Positions 42,241 through 50,954 of a stretch of DNA of 64,000 nucleotides are shown here, one piece after another. The stretch is from Stappia sp. MMSF_3263. Lineage in GTDB: Bacteria; Pseudomonadota; Alphaproteobacteria; Rhizobiales; Stappiaceae. The stretch's first letter is position 1. Each line of letters begins with the position of its first letter. The notes beneath the pieces are model-generated. The model ran no database searches. It had not been told where the DNA came from and was given only the letters and a program-made list of their open reading frames with translations. Location: the NCBI RefSeq assembly GCF_030733745.1, contig NZ_JASHIK010000012.1, positions 97,904-161,903 of the forward strand, in the 5' to 3' direction. A program made the position numbers and the translations under genes.

Positions 42241-44802
42241 ATGTCAGCGTTTCCTGACAAGGCACAAATCGTCATCGTCGGTCTGGGTGGCATCGTCGGC
42301 GCGTCGATCGCGCACCACCTCATCGGGCGCGGCTGGACCGACATTGTCGGCATCGACAAGTCGGGCATTCCGACCGACATCGGCTCGACCGCACACGCGT
42401 CCGACTTCTGCTACACGACCAGCCACGACTTCCTGTCGACCTGGACCTCGCTCTACTCGGTCGATTTCTTCGACAGGATGGGCCACTACGCGCGTATCGG
42501 CGGGCTGGAAGTGGCGCGAACCGGCGACGACACCTGGATGGAGGAGATCCGGCGCAAGGTCACCTCTGGCAAGGCCTTCGGCACAAGGGCCCGCCTTGTC
42601 ACTCCGGCGGAGATCAAGGCACTGTTCCCGCTGATCGAGGAGGACCAGGTCCAGGGCGGGTTGTTCGATCCCGATGCCGGTCTCGTCATTCCGCGCTCGC
42701 AGACCGTTGCCGGAAAGCTTGTCGACGAAGGCGAGAAGACCGGCAAGCTGAAGGCCTTCGCCAACACGCCGGCCAAGTCGCTCGTCGTGGAGGACGGCCG
42801 CATTGCCGGCGTCGTCACCCATCGCGGCACGATCCGCGCCGATCATGTCATCGTCTGCGCCGGCCTGTGGGGGCGTCTCATTGCCGAAATGGTCGGCGAG
42901 GACCTGCCGGTGATGCCGGTCGACCATCCGCTCACCTTCTTTGGCCCCTTCAACGAGTTCGAGGGGACAGGCAAGGACATCGGCTACCCGCTGCTGCGCG
43001 ACCAGGGCAACTCCGCCTATATGCGCGACACCGGCGACCCGAAGACTGCCGAGGGCGGCCAGATCGAGTGGGGCTATTACGAGACCACCCATCCGCGCAT
43101 GTGCCATCCGCGCGACCTGCTGGAAAAGGAGGAGGCGCGCCTGTCTCCCTCCCAGCGCGACCTGGAGATGGAGCAGGTCATCGAGCCGCTTGAGCGCGCC
43201 ATGGAACTGACGCCGATCCTCGGCGAGCTGGGCTACAACGAAGGCCACTCCTTCAATGGCCTACTGCAGGTCTCCGCAGCCGGCGGCCCGTCCTGCGGCG
43301 AGAGCCAGAAGGTGCGGGGCCTTTGGTACTGCGTCGCCATCTGGGTCAAGGACGCGCCTGGCTACGGCAAGCTGATCGCCGACTGGATCACCGACGGGCG
43401 CACCGGTATCGACCATGCGGCGATCGACTATTCGCGCTTCTACCCGCACCAGCTGAGCGAAGGGTTCATCGAGGGGCGCTGCTTCGAGGCGGCGCAGAAG
43501 ATCTACTTCCCCGCGATCCATCCGCGCGAGCCCTATGCGAGCGGGCGCGGCGTCAAGCGCTCGCCCTTTTACGAGCGCGAGGTGGAGCTTGGCGGCCACT
43601 TCATGGAACTCGGCGGCTGGGAGCGCGCCCACGGATATGCCGCAAACGCGCATCTGCTGGAAAAATACGGCGACCAGATTCCGACGCGCGAGAACGAGTG
43701 GGACAACCGCCATTTCTGGCGCGTGTCGAATGCCGAGCACCTGGCCTTGAGCGAGGATTGCGGGATCATCAACCTCTCGCATTTCTACATGTTCGAGGTC
43801 GCGGGGCCGGATCACGTCGAGCTGCTGGAATGGCTCTGCGCGGCAAAAATCGGCGGCGACGGCAATATCGGCAAGGGCATCTACACCCATTTCCTCGACG
43901 ACGAGGGCATGGTGCGCGCGGATCTCACCGTCTTCCGCATGGCCGACCGTTGTCGCATCGTCGACGGTGCGGATGCCGGGCCGCGCGACTTCCACTATGT
44001 GAAGCGCGTGGCGCAGGACAAGGGCTTTGACGTCACCGTCACGGATGTCAGCGAGCACTACACGACCATCGGCATCTGGGGGCCGAACGCCCGCGAGAAG
44101 CTGAAGCAGGCCGTCGCCGACCCGGCCGGCCTCGAGCAGGACGCCTTCCCCTTCGCCGCCATCCGCGAGATCGAGATCGCCGGGCGCAAGGTGATGGCAC
44201 TCAGGCTCTCCTATGTCGGCGAGCAGGGCTGGGAATTGCACATGAAATACGAGGACGGCCTTGCCGTCTGGGATGCGCTGCGGGCTTTGGGCGTCACTGC
44301 CGTCGGCGTCGAGACCTACGCCAATTCGCGCCGCCTGGAGAAGTCGCTGCGCTTGCAGAATGCCGACCTTTTGACCCAGTACAACCTTTACGAGGCGGAT
44401 CTCGCCCGCCCGAAGGTCAAGGAGGCCGACTTCCGCGGCAAGGCGAAGCATCTGGAGTATCGCGCCCGCGACCGCCAGCCGGCCATGCTGTGCACGCTGG
44501 TGATGACCGACAATGTGGACGCAAGCGGCACTGCCCGCTTTCCGGTCGGCACCCTGCCGGTGATGGACCCGGAGACCGGCGAGACGCTGGTCGACGAGTT
44601 GGGTCGGATCTCCTACACGACCTCCCTCGTCTACGGTCCCACCATCGGAAAGAACATTGCGCTCGCCTACCTGCCGCATGACTATGCCGAAGTCGGCCGC
44701 AAGCTCAGCCTGGAGTATTTCTCTGAAAGCTATCCGGTCGAGGTTGCAGGCGTCGGCTACGCGCCGCTCTACGATCCGCAGAACCTGAAGCCGCGCAGTT
44801 GA
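42241..44802 (+). CDS. Dimethylglycine/sarcosine dehydrogenase-like flavoprotein with folate (GcvT) domains
   Basis: 853 residues. The N-terminal FAD-dependent DAO domain starts QIVIVGLGGIVGASIAHHLI; DIGSTAHASDF is in the region where related enzymes attach FAD to a His. The DAO part runs to about residue 400. From about 430 the aminomethyltransferase-like domain follows (EHLALSEDCGIINLSHFYMF; SYVGEQGWELHMKYEDG; VGVETYANSRRLEKSLRLQN) with a C-terminal GcvT_C barrel (GRISYTTSLVYGPTIGKNIA). It would oxidatively demethylate an N-methylglycine and pass the C1 unit to tetrahydrofolate. It is followed 12 nt later by betaine-homocysteine methyltransferase, so dimethylglycine is the most likely substrate. 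Confidence 0.87.
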   Translation: MSAFPDKAQIVIVGLGGIVGASIAHHLIGRGWTDIVGIDKSGIPTDIGSTAHASDFCYTTSHDFLSTWTSLYSVDFFDRMGHYARIGGLEVARTGDDTWMEEIRRKVTSGKAFGTRARLVTPAEIKALFPLIEEDQVQGGLFDPDAGLVIPRSQTVAGKLVDEGEKTGKLKAFANTPAKSLVVEDGRIAGVVTHRGTIRADHVIVCAGLWGRLIAEMVGEDLPVMPVDHPLTFFGPFNEFEGTGKDIGYPLLRDQGNSAYMRDTGDPKTAEGGQIEWGYYETTHPRMCHPRDLLEKEEARLSPSQRDLEMEQVIEPLERAMELTPILGELGYNEGHSFNGLLQVSAAGGPSCGESQKVRGLWYCVAIWVKDAPGYGKLIADWITDGRTGIDHAAIDYSRFYPHQLSEGFIEGRCFEAAQKIYFPAIHPREPYASGRGVKRSPFYEREVELGGHFMELGGWERAHGYAANAHLLEKYGDQIPTRENEWDNRHFWRVSNAEHLALSEDCGIINLSHFYMFEVAGPDHVELLEWLCAAKIGGDGNIGKGIYTHFLDDEGMVRADLTVFRMADRCRIVDGADAGPRDFHYVKRVAQDKGFDVTVTDVSEHYTTIGIWGPNAREKLKQAVADPAGLEQDAFPFAAIREIEIAGRKVMALRLSYVGEQGWELHMKYEDGLAVWDALRALGVTAVGVETYANSRRLEKSLRLQNADLLTQYNLYEADLARPKVKEADFRGKAKHLEYRARDRQPAMLCTLVMTDNVDASGTARFPVGTLPVMDPETGETLVDELGRISYTTSLVYGPTIGKNIALAYLPHDYAEVGRKLSLEYFSESYPVEVAGVGYAPLYDPQNLKPRS

Positions 44803-44814
44803 GGCTGGAAAGGA

Positions 44815-45837
44815 ATGACGATGAACGCGCTTGAAGCGTTGCTTGCGGAAAAGGGCACGCTGCTCGCCGACGGGGCGACCGGCACGAACCTCTTCGACAT
44901 GGGGCTGACCTCCGGCGATCCGCCGGAGGAGTGGAACGTCACCCAGCCGGAGAAGATCCGCACCCTGCACCGCAAGTTCGTGGAGGCCGGCGCCGACATC
45001 ATCCTGACCAACACGTTCGGCGCCAACCGTCACCGGCTGAAGCTGCACAAGCTGGAAGGCCGCGTGCACGAGCTCAACAAGGCGGCGGCCGAACTTGCCC
45101 GCGAGGTTGCGGACGCTTCAGGTCGCGATGTGGTCGTCGGTGGCTCGGTCGGCCCGACCGGCGAACTCTTCGTGCCGCTCGGCGCCATGACGCATGAGGA
45201 GGCCGTCGAGGCGTTCGCCGAGCAGATCGAGGGACTGAAAGCGGGTGGTGCCGACGTCGCCTGGATCGAAACCATGTCTGCGGGCGAGGAGATGCGCGCC
45301 GCAGCGGAGGCCGCGGCGAAAGTCGACATGCCCTTCGTCGTCACCGCCAGTTTCGACACGGCCGGCCGCACCATGATGGGCCTGCCGCCGGCCGGCCTCG
45401 GCCAGCTTGCCGGCGAGTTCGCCTGCGCGCCCGTCGCCTACGGGTCGAATTGCGGTGTCGGCGCCTCGGACCTGCTCGCGGCCGTGCTCGAGATCACCGC
45501 CGCCTATCCAGGCGCCGTCGTCGTCGCCAAGGCCAATTGCGGCATCCCGGTCATTCGCGGTGACGAGGTGGTCTATACCGGCACACCGGAGCTGATGGCC
45601 GACTATGCTCAGCTCGCGATGGATGCCGGCGCGCGCATCATCGGCGGCTGCTGCGGCACGTCCTATGCCCACCTTGCGGCCATGCGCGGGGCCATCGACA
45701 CGCATGAAGCCGCCGCACGGCCGAGTGTTGCCGAGGTGATCGCCCGCATCGGACCGCTGGTCTCCCCGCCTGCTGCCGAGCGCGACGGCGATGGCGGTGA
45801 GGGCGACGGCGGGCGGCGACGCCGGCGACGGGGATAG
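44815..45837 (+). CDS. bmt: Betaine-homocysteine S-methyltransferase
   Basis: 340 residues, strongly like rhizobial Bmt as I know it: LLADGATGTNLFDMGL, ADIILTNTFGANRHRLKL, VVGGSVGPTGELFVPLGAM, VAWIETMSAGEEMRAAAEAA and FDTAGRTMMGLPP. Zinc ligands: Cys in YGSNCGVGASD and the pair in IIGGCCGTSYAHLAAMRG. It methylates homocysteine to methionine using glycine betaine, leaving dimethylglycine. The C-terminus is unusual: an acidic Gly-rich stretch then RRRRRRG. Two-gene operon with the dimethylglycine-dehydrogenase-like gene. Confidence 0.93.
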   Translation: MTMNALEALLAEKGTLLADGATGTNLFDMGLTSGDPPEEWNVTQPEKIRTLHRKFVEAGADIILTNTFGANRHRLKLHKLEGRVHELNKAAAELAREVADASGRDVVVGGSVGPTGELFVPLGAMTHEEAVEAFAEQIEGLKAGGADVAWIETMSAGEEMRAAAEAAAKVDMPFVVTASFDTAGRTMMGLPPAGLGQLAGEFACAPVAYGSNCGVGASDLLAAVLEITAAYPGAVVVAKANCGIPVIRGDEVVYTGTPELMADYAQLAMDAGARIIGGCCGTSYAHLAAMRGAIDTHEAAARPSVAEVIARIGPLVSPPAAERDGDGGEGDGGRRRRRRG

Positions 45838-45948
45838 GCGTCTCTCTCGACGGCCGCTTGTCGCCACAATAGGCTGCAACCCTGGCGCAAGTGGACAGTG
45901 AGTCGGCTTCCCCTGCCGGGCAGGCCGTCAGCGGACAGATGCCCACCC

Positions 45949-47481
45949 ATGACACGGTCGCAGGCAACAGATCAGGCTTGGCGCAAGGACCCGGAGGCAG
46001 CCTTCGCCGAGGCGCAGCGACGGATTGCCGATTGTGCAAAGGCCGGCGGCGAGGCGCTTTATCTCGGGGATCTTCCTCTCGACCGGCTTCCTGGCGAGAT
46101 CTCCGCGCTGTCGGAACTGCGCCAGTTGCGCATGTATGGCGGATCGATTTCCGACTTCGCCCCGCTCTCCCCCCTTGGCGCGCTGGAGCTGTTGGAAATA
46201 GGCTCGCTGAACTGCGCTTTTCCGGGCCTCGACTTCATGGATGGCTGGAGCGCGCTCACCAGTCTTGGGATCATCGCGCCGACGGCCATCGACCTCGCCC
46301 CGCTTGCCGCATGCACCGGACTTGCCCGCCTGAGGATCTGGTCGACGAAGGAAAAAGTCGATCTCGTCCACCTGGACACGCTCAAGGAGCTGCCTGCTCT
46401 CGAAAGCCTCTCCTTGTGGGGCATGCAGTCGGACCGCTTCGACATGATCGGCCGCTGGACGCGTCTCGGCTTCATCCAGCTCATCGACAGCAATCTGGGG
46501 AGCCTTGACGGGTTCGAGACCCTTGAGAGGCTGGAAACGTTGAGCGTTCGCGGAGCCCCGGTGGCCGACCTCGCGCCGCTCGCAGGCCTGAAGGGCCTGC
46601 GGGAGCTCGATGTCGGCGCGACCCGCGTCCGCGACCTGTCGCCGCTTGCGCGCCTTGCCCGACTGGAAAGCCTCGTCATTGCCGCAACGCCGGTTGCCGA
46701 TCTCGGGCCGCTCGCCGATCTCGCGGGCCTGCAGGAAGAAACGGGCCGCGCCTTGCGCGTCGAAAGACCCTTCCTGCACGGCACGGGCCTCAGCCATCTT
46801 GATATCTCGGGCAGCGGCGTGAAGAGCCTCGAACCACTGGCGCGGGTCGGCACGCTGCAGCGTTTGGAATTGCGCGACACTGCCGTCACATCGCTGGCGC
46901 CGCTTCATCGGCTCGGCGCCCTACGCTCACTCGACATTGCAACATCGAGGGTCGTAGATCTGGGGCCGCAGGGTGCGCTGTCGGGGCTCCAGATCCTGAA
47001 TGCGGCGCAGACGCCGCTCGAAAGCCTTGCCGCCCTCTATCCGGCAAGGTCCCTGATGTCGCTCAACATCGGCGGTACCCGTGTCTCCGACCTTGCACCG
47101 CTGCGCCTTGCACACGAATGCCGGACGCTTTCGCTACGCGGGTCGCAGGTTGCCGATCTGCGTCCGATCGTCGAGGCGGGCTTGCACCCGGCCGATCACC
47201 GCTATCCGCAGGAAGCGCTCGACTTTCGCGATACGCCGGCGGCACACGCCAGCCCACGACTTGCCGAGCTTGCCGCCCTGGCGGACGAAAGCCCGTCGCA
47301 ATGCTTCTTCGAGACGCGCGCCTACTTGCGCGAACAGACCGGCTGGACCGCCAGGGCGAAGACGGTGTCACAAGGCGGCACGCAAGATGGACTGCGCCGG
47401 CCAAGTCGGACGGCGCAAAGGCTTGCCAATGTCTCACTGGTCGTCATCTGCCTCGCCGTCCTCTACCTGGTGTTCGGATAG
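45949..47481 (+). CDS. Leucine-rich-repeat protein with a C-terminal membrane anchor
   Basis: 510 residues. From about residue 50 to 400 there are internalin-like repeats of about 21-23 residues with the consensus L..L..LDVGATRVRDLSPLARL (L-x-x-L-x-[LI]-x-x-[TS]-x-V-x-D-L-x-P-L). The C-terminus is a single hydrophobic helix (VSLVVICLAVLYLVFG) preceded by Arg-rich residues. No signal peptide is visible, so it may be tail-anchored with repeats in the cytosol. It probably binds another protein. The start is uncertain: ATG 45949 has no good ribosome site, and GTG 45898 is the alternative. Its last 19 bp overlap the convergent P-loop gene. Confidence 0.8.
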   Translation: MTRSQATDQAWRKDPEAAFAEAQRRIADCAKAGGEALYLGDLPLDRLPGEISALSELRQLRMYGGSISDFAPLSPLGALELLEIGSLNCAFPGLDFMDGWSALTSLGIIAPTAIDLAPLAACTGLARLRIWSTKEKVDLVHLDTLKELPALESLSLWGMQSDRFDMIGRWTRLGFIQLIDSNLGSLDGFETLERLETLSVRGAPVADLAPLAGLKGLRELDVGATRVRDLSPLARLARLESLVIAATPVADLGPLADLAGLQEETGRALRVERPFLHGTGLSHLDISGSGVKSLEPLARVGTLQRLELRDTAVTSLAPLHRLGALRSLDIATSRVVDLGPQGALSGLQILNAAQTPLESLAALYPARSLMSLNIGGTRVSDLAPLRLAHECRTLSLRGSQVADLRPIVEAGLHPADHRYPQEALDFRDTPAAHASPRLAELAALADESPSQCFFETRAYLREQTGWTARAKTVSQGGTQDGLRRPSRTAQRLANVSLVVICLAVLYLVFG

Positions 47482-48068
47482 CGGCTCACGGTGCGCGCAC
47501 CTTCAGGAACGCGGAACTGTCCCACAACCCCCTCCACCAGCTCCTCAACGCTGCGGCTGCCGTCGAGGCGCAGGACGGGGGCGGTCTGGGCGACAAGCCA
47601 CGCCTCGTGGCGGGCGCGGTTGCGGCCCGAAAAACCCGGTTCGTCGTAACGCGAGGCCCAGTCGGCGAAGGCGACATGGATCTCGTGCATGTCGCCGCCC
47701 GGATCGATCCTGTCGCCAAAGCGCTCACGCTCACGCGCCTTGAGGCGCTCCATGCGCAGTGGCGTCGGCGTCGTCACGAAGGCGATGAGATCGATATCCT
47801 CGACCAGCGCATCGCCCCAGCCGTCGAAAGAGCCGGTCAGCACCCAGCCACGTCCCTTTGCCTTCTCCGCCTCCGCCATGTCGGCGGCGATCAGGCGCAG
47901 GCGCTCCTGCGGCGGGCGTTTCTGCGTGAAGGGCGGTTCGGTCGGCAGCCAGTAATAGGCGTCGACATCGAACTGCGGGACGCTGAGGCGGGCGGCGAGC
48001 GCCGCGCCAAGCGTGGTGACGCCGGCGCAGGAGGCGCCGGTGATGTAGATGCGGGGCGAACGGGTCAT
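47463..48068 (-). CDS. P-loop nucleotide kinase-like protein with a variant Walker A
   Basis: 201 residues from ATG 48068 (AGGA about 8 nt upstream). The N-terminus MTRSPRIYITGASCAGVTTL has the spacing of a Walker A loop, but Val stands where Lys is normally found. I recall adenylate-kinase-like AAA proteins with GASGSGTTTLG, so lack of the Lys may be a family trait. FDVDAYYWLPTEPPFTQKR and GRGWVLTGSFDGWGDALVEDIDLIAF resemble gluconate or adenylate kinase acceptor and Walker B regions. The LRRERF-like lid segment is RMERLKARERERFGDRI. Substrate unknown; cytosolic. Confidence 0.8.
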   Translation of the reverse strand: MTRSPRIYITGASCAGVTTLGAALAARLSVPQFDVDAYYWLPTEPPFTQKRPPQERLRLIAADMAEAEKAKGRGWVLTGSFDGWGDALVEDIDLIAFVTTPTPLRMERLKARERERFGDRIDPGGDMHEIHVAFADWASRYDEPGFSGRNRARHEAWLVAQTAPVLRLDGSRSVEELVEGVVGQFRVPEGARTVSRYPNTR

Positions 48069-48147
48069 CGTCCTGTCCTCGGTCAAGCGGAGCCGGCCGC
48101 GGTTCTGCGACGGCCAATGAAGGGCGCACCGCAGACAGCGTGACGGT

Positions 48148-48747
48148 TCAAAGGCTCTTCAGCCAGGGCAGGAAACCGTCGAGGAAGCGGGTGGTGGCCG
48201 GCATGAAGTGGCTACCGTGGTGATACATCGGGTCGAGTGCCGTGACCAGCATGCGTCCGGCCGTCGTCACCTTGTCGTCGTAGAGCACTGAGCCCTTGCC
48301 GGCGACATCGATCAGGCTGGTCGCACCCGCCGGCACGTCGAAATGGCCGTGATGGTGCCAGGTGGCGTCGTCCAGTGTGATGTGGGTAAACAGCGGATGG
48401 CCGGGCGCGGTGACTTCGAGCCCCAGGTTGCCGCCCTCCTTCCACCACCAGAAATTCGTCGGCGTGTCGTGCCAGGAAATGCCGGGCAGCCAGGCAGGCT
48501 GGCCGGTCGAACCCATGGCAATGACCGTGCCGCCGCCGGCGAGATAGTCGGCGAACTGCTGCCGGCAGGGGATCAGTTGCGACGGGTCGGTGCGGCAGGA
48601 GACGAGGACCAGTTCGTGCGCCGAAAGATCGGTTTCGGCGAGATCGCGGATATAGACGATCTCGTCGAAGAAATCGCGGTAGCGCGGCTCGTGCAGCGTG
48701 CGGTGATGGTAATAGGTGCCGCTGTCGAGGGCGGTGATGCGCGCCAT
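48148..48747 (-). CDS. Glutamine-amidotransferase-like (ThuA-type fold) protein, copy 1
   Basis: 199 residues. Flavodoxin-like start followed by IVYIRDLAETDLSAHELVLV, then FADYLAGGGTVIAMGST, a glutamine-amidotransferase/ThuA-like turn. His- and Trp-rich patches follow (TPTNFWWWKEGG; DDATWHHHGHFDVP; LDPMYHHGSHFMPAT), suggesting a metal or sugar site rather than the classical Cys-His-Glu triad, which I cannot place. It is 2 nt downstream of a distantly related paralogue and last in a leftward operon with an ABC transporter. Probable cytosolic enzyme acting on the imported compound. Confidence 0.7.
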   Translation of the reverse strand: MARITALDSGTYYHHRTLHEPRYRDFFDEIVYIRDLAETDLSAHELVLVSCRTDPSQLIPCRQQFADYLAGGGTVIAMGSTGQPAWLPGISWHDTPTNFWWWKEGGNLGLEVTAPGHPLFTHITLDDATWHHHGHFDVPAGATSLIDVAGKGSVLYDDKVTTAGRMLVTALDPMYHHGSHFMPATTRFLDGFLPWLKSL

Positions 48748-48749
48748 GG

Positions 48750-49355
48750 TCAGGCCTCCCGTCCGGCCGCCCAGCGGCAGAGTTGCGGTACGATGCGGGC
48801 GGTCGTGTCGGCGGCACCGGCATACATCCAAAGGTCGTTGCCGGCATGCATGAGGATGCGACCGCCGGCGGGGCGGTGGTAGAGCCAGTCGCAGGGCACG
48901 CGCTCCGGCCCCAGGCCGTTGAGCGCGACGGCGCCTTGCGGCGGCGGGTTGTGACCGCGCGCGTAGAAGCCGGCGACACCGCGCCGGTAGGTCAACTGGC
49001 GCGGGTCGACGCCCTCGAAGACGGGATGGTCGGCCAACCGGTGCACCTCGAGCGTCTCCAGCGTCACCTTGGGCAGGACCACGAAGGGCGAGAATTCGGG
49101 CAGCATCGGCCAGGCGACATGACCGTTGAAGACCAGCGTGCCGCCGCCATCGAGAAAGGCGGAGACCTTGGCCGTCAGCGTGCCGAAGAAGCGCTGGTCG
49201 AGATGGGCGGGAACGAGCAGCGCCCGGTAGGCGGAAAGGTCGGCCGTTTCCAGCGCGTAATGCTCGATCTCGTCGATGTCGTCGACGAAGCCCGTGATGT
49301 CGGGCAGGTCGCCGCCGGCACCCTTGATCGGCTTGAGAAAGAGGCAGGAAGCCAT
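48750..49355 (-). CDS. Glutamine-amidotransferase-like (ThuA-type fold) protein, copy 2
   Basis: 201 residues. Shared layout with the next gene: an acidic lead-in (ITGFVDDIDEIEHYALE), then DLSAYRALLVPAHLDQRFFG and VSAFLDGGGTLVFNGHVAWP. The C-terminal half contains HPVFEGVDPRQLTYRRGVAGF, GHNPPPQGAVAL and a HAGNDLWMY stretch. No nucleophilic Cys in the usual elbow position is evident. It follows the binding-protein gene by 53 bp across a strong stem-loop. Together with its paralogue it probably processes the solute imported by the transporter; the reaction is unknown. Confidence 0.72.
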   Translation of the reverse strand: MASCLFLKPIKGAGGDLPDITGFVDDIDEIEHYALETADLSAYRALLVPAHLDQRFFGTLTAKVSAFLDGGGTLVFNGHVAWPMLPEFSPFVVLPKVTLETLEVHRLADHPVFEGVDPRQLTYRRGVAGFYARGHNPPPQGAVALNGLGPERVPCDWLYHRPAGGRILMHAGNDLWMYAGAADTTARIVPQLCRWAAGREA

Positions 49356-49372
49356 GGCTTGCTCCGGATGGT

Positions 49373-49399
49373 CCGGCCGGCGGAACGTCCGCCGGCCGG
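49373..49399 (-). terminator. Very strong intercistronic stem-loop after the binding-protein gene
   Basis: CCGGCCGGCGGA (49373-49384) and TCCGCCGGCCGG (49388-49399) form a perfect 12-bp stem with a 3-nt loop, about 10 nt beyond the binding-protein stop. No T run. Likely mRNA-stabilising or partial termination before the amidotransferase-like genes. Confidence 0.6.
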
Positions 49400-49408
49400 C
49401 GAGGGCGG

Positions 49409-50953
49409 TCACTTCTTCGACACGGCCTTGAAGTTGTAGAAGAAGCCGGACGGGTGCACCCGGAAGCCTTCGACCCCGGCCCTGGAGGCGGCGACATAGA
49501 CCTTGTGCACCAGCGGGATGATCGGCGCGTCCTCCTGCAGGATCTGCTGGGCGCGGACATAGGTCGCGAGCGCCTCCGGACCCGGATCGAGGGTACGGCC
49601 CTTGTCGACCAGCGCGTCGAACTCCTCGTTGACCCAGAACTGGTGGTTCAGCCCGGCCCTGGAGTGGAACTGCGACTTCAGGTGCAGGTCGGGATGGCCG
49701 GTCATTTCCGGCGTCCAGAAGACGACGGAGACGTCGTACTCGCCCTTCTTGACGAGGTCGAGCATGCCTTCCCAGGTGAACATCTGGATCTCGGTGGCGA
49801 TGCCTTGCTGCTGCAGCAGGATGGCGAGCGCCTCGGTGATCGTCGCCATCTCGGCGCGGCTCGAATAGCTGAGCAGGCGCAGGGTCAGCGGCGCGCCGTC
49901 CTTCATCCACTTGCCGTCGGCCTTCTCGTAGCCGGCATCGCGCAGCAGGCCTGCCGCCGCCTCCGGATCGACCTTGTGCGGGGTGACGTCCTCGTTCGTC
50001 CAGGGGAAGGCGGCGGGGAAGAAGGTCCAGGCCGGATTGCCGATACCGTCGAGCGCGCCCTTGACGACGATCTCGCGGTCGACCAGCAGGTTCACCGCGC
50101 GGCGGATGCGGGCGTCGCTCAGGACGCTCTTCTCGCCGGCATTGAAGGCGCCGTAATAGACGCCGGCGCTTTCCTCGGCATGAACCTTGAACGCCTCGTC
50201 GCGCGACAGGCGGGCGACATCGGAGGGCAGCAGGTGGACGACGAAGTCGACCTCGCCGGTCTCCAGCGCCAGGGCGCGCGCGTTGTGATCGGGAATATAG
50301 CGGTACTCGATCGTCTTCAGCGACGGCGCCTTGCCCCAGTAGTCGTCGAAACGCTCGACAATGGTGCGGTCCTGCTTGCGGTAGTCGGCGAACTTCCACG
50401 GGCCGGTGCCGACCGGCGAGACGAACTCGCCAGCCGCATCGAAGGAGGCCTTGCCGTAGATGCCGGTGATCGCGTCGGTGAGCTGGTTCGGCAGCGCGGC
50501 GAAGGGCTCGGAGGTCTCGATCTCCAGCACCTGCGGCGAGACGGCGCGAATCTCGGTGATGTTGAGGAGGTCGGCCGCATAGGGCAGCAGCGCGATGACC
50601 CGCTCCAGCGAGAACTTCGCCGCATCCGCATCGAAGGGCGAGCCGTCATGGAAGGTGACGCCCTCGCGCAGGGCGAAGCGCCAGGTGTTCGGTTGCGGCC
50701 GCTCCCAGGACGTGGCGAGGCCCGGGATCAGGTTCATCTCGAAGTCGAGCTTGACCAGCGTGTCGAGGATCTCGCTCTCATTGAAGAAGCGGCTGCGACG
50801 CGGCTTCATGGACAGCGGCAGCGCCTCCCACATGGTGGCGACGACAAGCGTGTCGCCGGACGTCTCGGCGAGGGCCGGCGCCGGGGCGGCGAGCAGCGTC
50901 GCGGCAAGGGCAGCGAGCGCCGTTCTGCGCAGTCGGGACAGAAGGAAGGACAT
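49409..50953 (-). CDS. ABC transporter substrate-binding protein (SBP family 5)
   Basis: 514 residues with a signal peptide (LRRTALAALAATLLAAPAPALA). Family 5 phrases: SFNESEILDTLVKLD-like opening, WRFALREGVTFHDGSPFDAD, VSPVGTGPWKFADYRKQDR, ETGEVDFVVHLLPSDVARL and DARIRRAVNLLVDREIVVKG. The last part (PIIPLVHKVYVAASRAGVEG) is typical of peptide/nickel binding proteins. Transports an unknown solute with the two permeases upstream. The GATase-like genes downstream suggest the ligand is further processed, perhaps an amide or glycoside rather than a plain peptide. Confidence 0.92.
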   Translation of the reverse strand: MSFLLSRLRRTALAALAATLLAAPAPALAETSGDTLVVATMWEALPLSMKPRRSRFFNESEILDTLVKLDFEMNLIPGLATSWERPQPNTWRFALREGVTFHDGSPFDADAAKFSLERVIALLPYAADLLNITEIRAVSPQVLEIETSEPFAALPNQLTDAITGIYGKASFDAAGEFVSPVGTGPWKFADYRKQDRTIVERFDDYWGKAPSLKTIEYRYIPDHNARALALETGEVDFVVHLLPSDVARLSRDEAFKVHAEESAGVYYGAFNAGEKSVLSDARIRRAVNLLVDREIVVKGALDGIGNPAWTFFPAAFPWTNEDVTPHKVDPEAAAGLLRDAGYEKADGKWMKDGAPLTLRLLSYSSRAEMATITEALAILLQQQGIATEIQMFTWEGMLDLVKKGEYDVSVVFWTPEMTGHPDLHLKSQFHSRAGLNHQFWVNEEFDALVDKGRTLDPGPEALATYVRAQQILQEDAPIIPLVHKVYVAASRAGVEGFRVHPSGFFYNFKAVSKK

Positions 50954-50954
50954 G

